Of a DNA stretch of 64,000 nt, positions 49,291 through 60,271 are shown piece after piece. The notes beneath the pieces are model-generated. The model saw only the letters and a list, made by a program, of their open reading frames with translations, did not search any database and was not told the origin of the DNA. Every line of letters starts with the position of its first letter. Within the stretch, counting starts at the first letter, position 1. The stretch spans positions 791,052-855,051 of the forward strand of contig LSRX01000137.1 of assembly GCA_001939145.1 (NCBI GenBank), written 5' to 3'. The position numbers and the translations under genes are program-made. This DNA comes from Symbiodinium microadriaticum (Eukaryota; Sar; Dinophyceae; Suessiales; Symbiodiniaceae).

Positions 49291-52098
49291 CTGAGAACTT
49301 CTGAACTAAGACTGGAAGATTGTTGGCACCTCTGCTGCCTCTGCTTCACAAAAGCTATGCCTTGCTCATTTTGTCCAGCATGGTCTGCTCTCTCCGCGGC
49401 CTGCAGAACATGCAGCACCGTCGTGGTTTGCTCCAGCTTCAAGTCCGGCACGTCGACGAGTTGAAAATCTTGCCCAGTCTTATGAAAAACTTGCGCCGCC
49501 CTACGGGAAACCACGGCAAACTCGGACTTGCACACGAAACAACCGAAGGACTCTGCCAGAAGCGGTGGAACAGCCAGTCGCACAGAGAAGATGGTACAAT
49601 GGTTCCACAAGTCTTCGAAGAGTGAACTCTCCTTGCTCTCAAGGCATTCAACATGAAACTCAATGGTTCCCCAGCCAAGACCTGGCCTCCTCGGCTTTGC
49701 CTTCGGCGTGGCGCTATCCTTAGGAGGGCAAAGCAAACTAACCAGAACGAAACTCAACACTTCTAAAGCGATGGCCATTCATCATGCAAACCCTCGTTCG
49801 GAAAAGTACCAATATACCAAGTCTCATCCACAACACCATTCAGGGAGTCGACACCTTAGCTGGCCACCTTCCCTCCCATCACAAAGGTCAGAGCAACCGT
49901 GGCTTCGACAGGATCGCAGACATGCTTTCAGTGGATTGCTTATGAGCTGGCGCTCCTGGCACACAGCATCACAGCGTCCCTCGAGCTGGGTTGATGAAGG
50001 CTTCCCTTCCACGGGCTCCTGCAGGATCTCGCGCTGCTCTTTGGTAGTATCTTCAGAGCAGGTGGTGATCTCTATGGACTCGCCCTGGCACTGTGCCGGC
50101 CACACAGACTGCAGTGAATCTCTGGCTACTTTCCAAGTACACGAACACTTCTCGACGCCCTATGACTCTATGACCCTTCGGTCACCTTCTCCATTTTGCC
50201 AATGAAAACTTCGTCATGCTTCCATCGAGGTTCGATCCTTGGTGCAAGCTTCCATGTCGTTTCGCCAAACATCTCCACCCCCTGGGGTACACACCCACTC
50301 CCAATCGCAACTCCATGCATGCCGGCCATGGCTGCAGGATTCTGTTCCGAAACTGCCGCGATTCGCTGCTCGTTTGCATGTATGAGGCTATCTGCGTCTC
50401 TGCTTCTGCTAGCCGGTGTGGCTTAGAAAGACAACACATTTGCTCCATGGTAGGGCCAGCGCGGCTGTGCAGAGCTTGAAAGGGCGGAAGATACGGCAAG
50501 GAGCGGCTGCTAGGAGGGGCTGCAGAGGGGCCGAGATGCAACAAGGAGATTTGGCAGCACTGCTTCTCGTACAGTATTCTCGCTGCTCCGAACCACTCGA
50601 GCATCCATGGGCGCAAAGTGCAGCGAGGCAGCGTTGGCCAAGCTGCTTTCTGCGCAGATCTATGTACAAAGGTGGAAATGGCCCACAGAGTTTGCAGGCC
50701 CTTTCTCATCGCTATGACAGCTATGATCTGCCGTCTCATGCTGCGAGGGCGTGGCTCAGCATCAGGGTGAAGTATACATTTTGTATGTGTATATATCTAC
50801 ACCCATAAGTATGAGTGATGAAAGAGACAAACTCGACCAACATACATACACTATGATAACTGCACAAGGCATCTGAGAAGTCCACAATGTGCCTGACACG
50901 GAGACCCATAGATTAAATTAGGTTGGATTAGATAAGATGAGATTAAACCAGACAGGTCAGGCTAGGACCTAGGTAAGATTGGATGAGATTAAACTACTGG
51001 TAGATTAGACTAGTGAGATTAGACCAGCCAGACAACAAGATAGATCGGTAGACAGATAGGACAGGCAGATAGACAGATTGACAGACAAACACACCGACAG
51101 GCGGATGGACAGTTAGAAGCTAGAATCAGGTGGGTAGTTAGTCGTTGGGATAGCAAGATACTAGTTCGGATACATCGGGAAGACAGGATAGCTGGAATGG
51201 ACTTCGCAAATACCTTAAGCATTGTGAAGTTGCGGTGCAGGATCGGAGATCCACAGCGAACCAGCCGCCTGCGAAACAATAGGAGCGAGATGGGACACGT
51301 AGGACATATATTCTACAGATAGGATAGATAGCACAGATAGGATAGATACTATATTGTAGGATAGATAGGATGGGGTACATTAGGACAGATAGAATAGAAT
51401 GGATAGATAGATAGACAGATAGATAGAAAGGTGGACAGGCAGGCAGACAGACAAGCTGATAGATAGACAAGCAAACGGGCAGACGCAAGAACCCGTCAAG
51501 TTCGAAACGAAACGCGATGGAATCTAGCAGAATCTAGCATAGACTCAACCCTCAGCTTGGGAATGGGGCGTCCGAGGTTTTCAAGTGCGAAGAGCTGGGT
51601 TTCGGCAATCGATATTTTTCTACATTATCATCGTCGTGAACTTCTGCAAGTCTGGCATGCCATCCTCATCGTCTTCGTCTGAATCCTCGGCAAATGGTGC
51701 GAGGAATGGATGTTGGCTTTATCGCGAAGTCCACAAAAAAAAAGTTCTAAGGAGAGTGAGCCATGCCATAGGGAGCCAGCCTGCACCTGGCTTTCAACCG
51801 ATGTCTGACACATGAGGATTTCTCACAATTACCTTCTCCCGGTTGTGGAGACCCCCCCAAACAAAAAAAATCCAACGCCCAAGGCCCAAGGACTTTTGAG
51901 TTGCACAAGAGGAAGTCTCTGGTAGGTACGAGAACCTAACTAAGATAAATAAGTTGAGAGGAGAGGAGCGGGCATGTCCATGTGAATCGTCTCCGAGAGC
52001 TTCTTCTCGGAGATCTTCGCCTCACTACCTGGGCCGCAACTAGGCCGGGCGGCTGCATTCGCCACGCTTTGACAGTTCACCAAACGACCCTCGCAACG
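49291..52098. other. Presumed 5' region of the SulP gene; no further gene recognised
   Basis: The N-terminal cytoplasmic segment and start codon of the transporter should lie upstream of 49290. The minus ORF 49284-49778 (contains GQDFQLVDVPDLKLEQTTTV) may include such exons, and 49824-50739 has further open minus frames, but nothing decides them. A (GGCA)n patch lies at 49078-49098. Confidence 0.4.
50925..51480. repeat. Degenerate GATTA and (GATA)/(GACA) repeats
   Basis: About 50925-51010 repeats GATTAGA/GATTAAA words. From 51030 the sequence becomes (GATA)/(GACA)/(GGAC) tetranucleotide-like, separated around 51130-51290 by non-repeat DNA, and continues to about 51480. Ile/Tyr/Leu-rich ORFs here are artefacts. 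Confidence 0.82.
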
Positions 52099-52437
52099 CT
52101 ACCACAAGCCCAAGCCAGTAGCAATAAGAGCACAAAGCGCCACCGAGCAGCCTGAGCCCGAAACACATTCCCGTTCGCAGCTCTGCTCCCCGGCGAAAAA
52201 CACTGATGACATGCACCGGGTCTCCAGCTTCTCACGCGCCTTGTCTTTGGTCTGCTGGATCTTTTCCTTCACCTCCGTATGCTTGGATGCATCCAGAAGA
52301 GAGACTATGCGACCACCGAAGCTTGCGTTGCCTGCCTTTGCAGCCGCCCTCTCAGCGGCTAGCTTGGCCACATGCTTTGCCAAGCCTCGCCTGGAGTATA
52401 TCTCAGCACGACGGCACGACGAATGCACCTTGCACAT
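52099..52437 (-). CDS. Hypothetical small protein, possible tail anchor
   Basis: A minus ORF of 112 codons. Its middle is charged and helical (AKHVAKLAAERAAAKAGNAS, then SKHTEVKEKIQQTKDKAREK), suggesting an amphipathic helix or coiled coil. It ends CSVALCALIATGLGLW and stop, a plausible C-terminal membrane anchor. A possible ATACTCCAG|G acceptor near the start means the exon may begin inside the ORF, and a GT donor after KLETR is possible, which would remove the tail. No family is recognised; it is on the same strand as the identified genes. Confidence 0.3.
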   Translation of the reverse strand: MCKVHSSCRRAEIYSRRGLAKHVAKLAAERAAAKAGNASFGGRIVSLLDASKHTEVKEKIQQTKDKAREKLETRCMSSVFFAGEQSCERECVSGSGCSVALCALIATGLGLW

Positions 52438-52924
52438 GGAGAAAAGGTCCAGGTCCCTGGCTTATTTTGTTCGCCCTTCGGCATCTTGATCATCGCATTG
52501 TAAACCATGCTCTCTGTTACCTTAGCATTGACAGCGGTGCCTCTAGGTGCTAAGATTCACCACATCTCACCGCTCCTCGTAGTCGAATACTTCCGCTTTC
52601 AATGAGTCTCCAACTTGCCAAAAGCACGTCCGCTCTTGAGGCTGGTGCCGCCCACACAAAGCCCAGTGGTCCACCCAAGCCTCCAGCATTTGCACGTTGA
52701 TCCCAGACTTGCTGCGAACACCCGGGGCGTTGGCGCAACTTCAGAAGGCGAAGGCTCTCGTCGTGATCTTCAGCAATGGCGGGTGTGCTAGCTGCTAAGC
52801 TTGCAGTTCTGGCTGTCGCTACATCAGAAGCTTCTCGGAGTATTGATCTTGAAGCTTATTGACAAATGACAAAAGCGTGCCTCGAGAACATGCGCCGCTG
52901 TGCGCTGTGCGAACCATTACGAAT

Positions 52925-53275
52925 GATGAGATGGCCATATGGCAGGAGAATGGCACTTGCTGGCCCGAGGTGAGACAGGCTGCAAGCATTACGTCCTGAA
53001 GCTCAGTGCCGGCTGGTCTTGTCCCCACCACGACGCATGGAAGTGCAAAGGGTGGGAAAGATTGCAGCCACTTCTGCTATATCGCGACAGCGGATCGTGT
53101 GAGCTGCGACCACGCAGTCGATTGAAGATGGCTGCTATATGCCAGGAGAATGGCACTTGCTGGCCCGAGGTGAGACAGGCTGCAAGCATTATGTCCTGAA
53201 GCTCGGTGCCGGCTGGTCTTGTCCCCACCGCGATGCATGGAAGTGCAAAGGGCGGGAAAGATTGCAGCCACAGTG
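52925..53275. repeat. Direct tandem duplication, two copies of about 130-150 bp
   Basis: The segment starting CAGGAGAATGGCACTTGCTG at about 52941 recurs at about 53143 with only a handful of substitutions over some 130 bp, ending GGAAAGATTGCAGCCAC in both. The bases just upstream (GAGATGGCCATATG against AAGATGGCTGCTATATG) are also related. The offset is 202 bp. Confidence 0.92.
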
Positions 53276-53385
53276 CAAAGCCCTTCTGTGTTGCCAATCC
53301 AAAATAGCGGACGGGCATAGAAGCAAAAGGTCGGGAAGGCAGAGCAGTGGCACTGCCCCAAAACAACTCCAAGAGCCAGGTCAAC

Positions 53386-53440
53386 TTAGTCCCCCACCAC
53401 TACCACCACCAGCAGCAGCAGCACCACCACCACCACTCCG
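53386..53440. repeat. (CCA)/(GCA) triplet repeat
   Basis: CCACCACTACCACCACCAGC is followed by (AGC)4 and (CCA)n. This is a short, interrupted triplet tract. Confidence 0.85.
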
Positions 53441-54028
53441 CAAAGAAAAAGGCAATAGCCGTTGAGAAAAACTTGTCTGGATGTCTCGGAACTTGAGTGG
53501 CTAAGCGGTACACGTTGTTCAATCGCATGGTAGCGTTGCTAGCCGGCGACCAGGGTTGTCCGGGAGAACTTAGCTCCTACATCCACTGGCCTCCTCTCAT
53601 AGCGCCATTGCTTCGACGCTGCACTATACTTCACACAAAGGCCGTTCTCTACTTGCGGAGGTTCCCTCCGTTCAAGCATGACCGAGGACCATGCCCGGCA
53701 GGCGAGCGTAGTCGAGGACGCTGTAGCCTTTCCGGGCAGCACACGCACCCAAACCCTCAACCAGACAAGACGTCCCAGCCGCCTCGTGCGTCCTTGATGT
53801 ATATTCCCTCGGCACTTGGCTGCAACAGATGCAATCGCTTGCCCGCTGGGGGGCAAGGCATATCAATTAAATCAGAGTGACACCCGGTGCTCCACGCGAA
53901 GTCTCAGGCGCAAGCCAGCCAACTTCGTCGGCGGGTCATGGCTTCCAAAGCCGCGTCCAAAATCTGAGCAGGGCGGAACAGCCGTGACTGATGGAACGAG
54001 GGTTGCTTCGGCCCCTCTTTGAAAGAGC

Positions 54029-54480
54029 CTGGAAGCGGCGCAGTTCAATGGCATAGTGGGCACAGGTTGCGCCATTGATGTCCTGACAGCAGGCATGAGA
54101 GCAGGCATCAGTGAGCCCAGGTCCCGCAAGTGGCACGGGATTGGTTCTCACCTGCATGGACGGATCAGCACCAGACTCGAGCAAGAGCCTCCTCGATCAG
54201 GAGCGTCCGCAAGGCGGTGGGCATCTTAACAAGAGTGATCTTGGGTGCCCCGCGCGCTTGCCACCTTGTTGTTGACGGTAGCCAAGATCAGCGGCGTCAC
54301 CTTGTCGTATCAGCAGCATCATGAAGAGTCGTGTCGAAGCTGAGAGTGTATGACTCCACGCTCGTTGAAGATGTCCAGCGGAACTCCAGCTTCAACGCAG
54401 AGCCTGGAGCGAGCACTCCGACTCCGCAGTCTCAGAAGGTTTCTGATGGCGTCTAGAGCTTCTGCACCTGATGAACTCGT
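54029..54480 (-). CDS. Ankyrin-repeat protein exons (partial gene)
   Basis: Short minus-strand pieces match the ankyrin consensus (helix, LL..GADP, then a T.LH/A.. turn). In coding order: about 54480-54353, containing AEALDAIRNLLRLRSRSA and VEAGVPLDIFNERGV; 54300 to about 54258, VTPLILATVNNKVA, behind a GACAAG|G acceptor; 54223 to about 54186, MPTALRTLLIE; 54175-54152, ESGADPSMQ before a GT donor; and 54082-54029, DINGATCAHYAIELRRFQ, 18 codons between CAG|G and a GC donor. Ankyrin repeats bind other proteins; no other domain was found to say which pathway. Between LLIEE and ESGADP an extra block (CTCTTGCTCGAG after CTCCTGATCGAG) breaks the frame and looks like a short tandem duplication. The gene is partial here and could be a pseudogene. 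Confidence 0.55.
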
Positions 54481-54599
54481 AGTCACCATCTGCTCCGGCC
54501 TGATCTTTGCATTCGTGAGCAGCTACAGGAATGCTTTCACAAGGCGATCTTCCATGTTGGGTGAGGGCTCTTGCCGGTAGTAACTAGGGCGGGTACCTC

Positions 54600-55899
54600 G
54601 ATGAGCTGCTCCGGCCTTGGCAACACTTTCTAGATTCACGTCGGATGCATCAATCGGCCAGATGCACGGGCAAGAAATGGCAACAAGATCTTTTCGTGGG
54701 CCGGTTATGTCGGTGCCCTTCACCACCTGGGGCAAGTGTCAGAGATCGGATCAGCTCGCAGAATGTGCTGACCTACCGTCGTACGACTGTCGGCAAGCAT
54801 GTGTCAAGCCCAGGTGCTGGCGACTTCGCCGTTCTGGATATCAGAAGCATTTAGCGGCGCATGCCGAAGATCTTTAAAGTCAGCAGCACAGCTTGGCCTG
54901 AGACGCCCAACATCAGCCCGCAATGACCCGAACCACTGAGACAATGAGAGACAAGACTCTACCCCACAACCCCACGTCCCAACCCAAAAACCTGAACTTT
55001 TTGTCCCATCACACCAAAACCCAAAAATTGCCGAAGTGTCCGATGCCGACCCCGCTCTCAATCAAGATGCCGAAGATCGGCTTGGCGGAACTACAACAAC
55101 ATGCTGCCAAGTTCTCATCCGCAGCTCAGCATCATGCCGTTCTGTCGAATATGACACACACTTTCCCGGCTGCGGAGGCCAGTACTGTCTCGCCCATATC
55201 CCGGTATATACCACATCTCCCCTCGTGCACCCAAAAGTTGGGGAAATCTGAAGCCAGCAATGATGCAAGCGAGTGGCTTCACCGCTGGACACATACGAAC
55301 CGAATTCTTGGACGGGAAGGTGTTCAACGCGATGTCCGTACCAGAGACTCCATACCACGATCAAGCGGCACCTAGATGCAGGATATCGATGGACATGAAA
55401 TAGTGAAAAAGGGAGACTTCACCCTCATGCTCTTCCTCCTAGTGTCTCACCGTCTCGCACCAGCACCCTGGACGAAAAGCAGAGGCTTGGGCTCAAGCTC
55501 AAAAAGCCGCAGCGATGACTGCAGCAGCCGCAGCAGCACCTGCACGGACCCATAGTGACCCTTCATATTATGGAATGATAGGACATTTCATCAAATTTCA
55601 TCTACGGCAGACAACCCTGCACCTCCAGCTCCAGCTGGAGCTCGACGTCCTGCTGCAAGTCTGCAACCTAAGATCAGACTGGAATGTATGCCTGTCGTGT
55701 CATGAAGCCAAGAAGAATGTAAGGTTGGGCACGAAAGGCAAAGACTGCTTGAGTTGCGAGCAAGCAACTTGGATGCACACACTGAAAACAGCGAAGCTCC
55801 GTCTGACCGGGGTGAAGATCTTGCGGGACATAGTTGAAGCAGTGAGGACACAGCTGATGGTTGCGCTGCGTCTCCTCGCCGAGCTGGGGCGGGGGTTTC
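54600..55899. other. No gene recognised
   Basis: Upstream exons of the ankyrin gene may lie here. Open frames exist on both strands at 54.92-55.38 kb (plus: KMPKIGLAELQQHAAKFSSA; minus: PAVKPLACIIAGFRFPQLLG) and 55.5-55.94 kb, without recognisable domains. Confidence 0.4.
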
Positions 55900-56462
55900 G
55901 CTTAAACTGCTTAAACGCACCGATGATTAAACCCTGAATGTTCAAACCAGGAAAACCTTCTGACGAGTCATGTTTAAACCATAGCCATGAAGCCAAACAT
56001 GAGGCAAAATGCTTCAACATGCACGTCTAAACGCATTCGGGCAATCCTCTCACCCATGTTTAAACATGTTTAAAGTGTTTAGACTTGTCCCATCCAGCTC
56101 AAACTAACCACAGGGCTAAGGGTTTAAACCCCTTCGCCCGTGCTGGGATAAGGGTAGCACTAGAACAGGGGCGGCCTTAACGCATGAGGCTGATTCTACA
56201 ATAAACCCTGAGCCCGAAACTCCAGACTCCTAGCCCTGGCCTTGAGCCTCAGCCCCTAAAGAATATGCTTAAACAAGGGTTTAAACACATGCGGGATGTG
56301 TGGCACTCCGGGCGTTGGCAAAAGCGCGCTTACACCTGTTTCAACTTCAACGCCTTTCTTGACATGCTTAAACCATGGTTGAAACATCTCACTGTGAAGC
56401 CACTGCTTAAACAAACAAACATCTGCCGACTGGCCAAACATGTTTAGACCGTTTAAACCTGA
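55900..56462. repeat. Cluster of GTTTAAAC-like palindromes
   Basis: Over about 560 bp the words TTTAAAC, CTTAAAC and their complements recur more than a dozen times, many as palindromes: CATGTTTAAACATG near 56049, GGGTTTAAACCCC near 56120, GGGTTTAAACACATG near 56277, CATGCTTAAACCATGG near 56363 and GTTTAAAC near 56450. Some copies drift towards CCCTAAA/AAACCCTGA. The tract ends within a few bases of the topoisomerase stop codon, so it forms that gene's immediate 3' flank. Confidence 0.8.
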
Positions 56463-58834
56463 ACGTATTTAAAACGACTCTCCTCGTTCTTAATGTTCAG
56501 GACTTGGAAGTCGCAGATTGGGCACATGTGTCCATAGGCTGTAGGGGTCTGGTCACTGCGCAAGCTGAGGCGCAGGACGACACCGCAAGCGCCGTTAGGA
56601 CAAACGAGGAAGAGCTCTTGTCGAGACACGGCAGCTCGGCCCCTCTGCACGGGCCCACGACCACGGACGGCTCGCGCTCGCCCTCGCCCTCGCCCTGCCC
56701 TCCCAGCTCGCCCGCGACCCCGAGCTCGCCCACGCACTGCTCCGCCACCAGGAGGACCTCCCGGCATATGGCGGCGCAGCTCCATGCTCGCACCACAGCG
56801 ACACATGGAAAAGGCCGCCTGCACCACTTGCGCACGTCGTCCCACGTCCAGTTGACTCGAGAAGTGCTGGCCGAGTGTATGGTCCAAGGCCGGGGCGTTG
56901 CGCTCCAGAGCAGCATAGCATCGCTGAGCTATGTCCAAGGCCTCATGTAGGAAGTCTTCCTTCCTTTGTCGGCCTGCGGCCACTGCTTCCATCCCACGCT
57001 CCATGCGAGCTCGCAGGATCGGCTTGGACAGGTCCATGCCTTCTTCCGCCGCAAACCTTTGGTAGCCCTGAACCAGGGCGAGTCCTAGCCTCGAAGGCTC
57101 AAGCCGGCCATCTGCGTTCTTCACGGCGTAGGTCCGGGTTTGTATCTTCTGAATGTGGTCATGCATCGTTGCGTCCGTCCCTATTTTCTCACGATCCATC
57201 AGGGAAATCAGGTCTGCCTCGCTGAGCAGCGGAGGCGGCTGAGTCCTGGATTCCGCCATCTCCAACAACGAGAAGGCCACCACCTCCTGGTTTCGAAACT
57301 GAGGGAGCGGGTCGTTGACCCAATTCGAGTAAGGATAAACATCCAACCAGCCGCGGTCAAGCACTATATCTCCGGAGGTTGCAAACTCTTCTTCTGCGAT
57401 CGATATTTCCACCTCTGTTCGGTTCCCTCGCGCGTCGGGGGCACAACATGCCAAAAAGTGTCCTTGTCAGGTGTCAAGGTGCACAAACTGACAGTTGCCC
57501 TGCTACTCAAGCAGATGCGTTCTGAAAGCCACAGCAAGCGTCGGGTGATGAGCTCGTAAACGCGCCACGACTCGTCATTGAATTGGCCACGCTCGCCTCG
57601 TCAGATCCATTGTGCAGCTATCAGCCAACGCAATGCGAACTTTCAGGCCGAGTCGCCACAGCGAACCGGGTGTATCGGTGGATGTGCATGGTCCTCAGCG
57701 CCAAGACTGCAAAGAGGAATGCCATACCAAGGATGTGCGTGCTAGGTTTGGCGATTCTGATTCTGATGCTTCCGTGTGTAGGGCCCAAAATCGCGCTTGT
57801 TGGAGCGGCCCTGTCCTAGCAGGTGCGCACCCCATCCCATAAGGCTCCAGGGGCCTGGGCAGAGGGCCATGCCACCGTGCCTTCTTCTCTTCTCCATCTC
57901 CCTCCCTATCTCCCGAAAAAAAGAGCCAACCCCCCCCCCCCGGCATGCCCTTAGATTAGATCTGTTTCAGCACATGTTAGAGCACATGTTAGAGAGTCAC
58001 GTGGCTTCCTGAGCCGCGTGCGTCATTCGAGCCAGCTCTTGGCTCTGTAAAGCGCCCGTCCACCAGGCTCCTGCGACGCATCGCCACACCCATTCTCCCA
58101 CTTATCCTGGTGCACTTATTCAAATGGTCGTCATCTAGAAATGCCGGCGGCCTGGCGAAGTTCCCCCACGCGCTGGATGGAACCTGAACCAGGCATTTTC
58201 TAGCTCCACCTTCGACCTTCCTAACACAATCCATAAATGCGGCCTGCGTCCGCACCAGTCCGAAGACATCGATGGTTTTCTGAAAACGGTCCGTTTCCGT
58301 GCGAGGGTAGGAAATGTAGCCTGCAAGGTGGAAGAACAGCAGCTTGGCAAAGGAGGTTCCGTTTGACGCCTCCTTGGTACAACTCCTCGGCAACTTGCAT
58401 GCATCGGGCTGACCTCAGGACATGCCACTGCTCAATGAAGGTCGAGAACAGGCGACAGCTGAGACGTTTGCGCCATGTGAAGTTTGGAGGTAGCGAGCTT
58501 CGTCATCCTGTCGAGGGGCACTTCGCTTGCAAAGAGACGCACATCAAACATGGCGGACAAAACCCTCATTGCCATCTGGGCCCAGGGACTGCACGGTGTT
58601 GAGGGGCAGCGGCCGCCATCGGCTCTTCGGCTCTTCGGCAATTCGCGTGACAAGGGCCCCTCGAGGCGCCTCAGAAGAGCTGCGAGCGTCACAAGAGCTC
58701 GCATTCATTGCTGCTGCGATTCTTCACTGAAGCAGTACCTGTAGACCAGATAGCCTTGTTCTTGCTACTACTACTACTACTACTACTACTCCTCCTCCTC
58801 CTCCTCCTGCTGCTGCTGCTACTGCTACTGCTAC

Positions 58835-58921
<87 letters not shown>

Positions 58922-60158
58922 ANNNNNNNNNNNNNNNNNNNNNNNNNNNNNNNNNNNNNNNNNNNNNNNNNNNNNNNNNNNNNNNNNNNNNNNNNNNNNN
59001 NNNNNNNNNNNNNNNNNNNNNNNNNNNNNNNNNNNNNNNNNNNNNNNNNNNNNNNNNNNNNNNNNNNNNNNNNNNNNNNNNNNNNNNNNNNNNNNNNNNN
59101 NNNNNNNNNNNNNNNNNNNNNNNNNNNNNNNNNNNNNNNNNNNNNNNNNNNNNNNNNNNNNNNNNNNNNNNNNNNNNNNNNNNNNNNNNNNNNNNNNNNN
59201 NNNNNNNNNNNNNNNNNNNNNNNNNNNNNNNNNNNNNNNNNNNNNNNNNNNNNNNNNNNNNNNNNNNNNNNNNNNNNNNNNNNNNNNNNNNNNNNNNNNN
59301 NNNNNNNNNNNNNNNNNNNNNNNNNNNNNNNNNNNNNNNNNNNNNNNNNNNNNNNNNNNNNNNNNNNNNNNNNNNNNNNNNNNNNNNNNNNNNNNNNNNN
59401 NNNNNNNNNNNNNNNNNNNNNNNNNNNNNNNNNNNNNNNNNNNNNNNNNNNNNNNNNNNNNNNNNNNNNNNNNNNNNNNNNNNNNNNNNNNNNNNNNNNN
59501 NNNNNNNNNNNNNNNNNNGGTGGTGGTGGTGGTGGTGGTGGTGGTGGTGGCGGCGGTGGTGGTGGTGGTGGCAGGACGATGAAGAGATCACAAGCAACAA
59601 TGGCACTCAGATTAACACAAGCACGAGCACCAGCAGCACGCACCAGAATTAGTGCGACCAGAAAGTGATGTGGACTCCGAGCCTCTTCCACGACCAGCTC
59701 GTAGAGCGCTAGAACAGCCAAGCGGTCGAACAGGCGGCCCCGACGCCAGTTGAAGCGCACGCTGTGACCGTCCTTTTGCACCTGATCATCGGACATTTGC
59801 GCTTGCGCAAGGATTAGGCTTTGCAATTTCCGACAGCATCGACACTCATCCGACATCCTCGAACACCATGTGCCCATGTACCGCCTGCACCTCAGCCTTG
59901 ATGGACCAGAAGGGCTCGGACACGAAACGCTGAATGCGCAGAAATCCTGAAGGCCACGTGCTTGCAACGCTTGACTTGAGGAGTAAGTCAGGCCAGGGAA
60001 AGCTACAGAGACGTGGAGAAGATGGAAGCTTGCTTGCCACCGCAATTGGTCGCACACCATCAGCCCGGATCGTTATCATGGTCACAGCTTCATGGCCATC
60101 ATCATACGCAACATTCTGAGCTTAGTAGCATCACAATCGCCATCATCGTCATCATCAT

Positions 60159-60193
<35 letters not shown>

Positions 60194-60236
60194 CCATCAC
60201 CATCGCCATCATCAACGACATCATCGTCATCATCAT

Positions 60237-60271
<35 letters not shown>

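Noticed and set aside
50182..50739. Minus-strand ORF of 185 codons upstream of SulP
   Set aside because: It has weak patterning, competing plus-strand frames and no motif; it could contain 5' exons of the transporter but cannot be supported.
56504..56950. Plus-strand ORF of 148 codons
   Set aside because: It is antisense to the verified last TOP3A exon; its Ser/Pro-rich composition is the complement of the Arg/Gly-rich stretch.
58689..60060. ORFs of 305-409 codons across the N block
   Set aside because: Most of their length is undetermined bases plus triplet repeat; the only real coding part (59683-59781, minus) belongs to a TOP3A exon.
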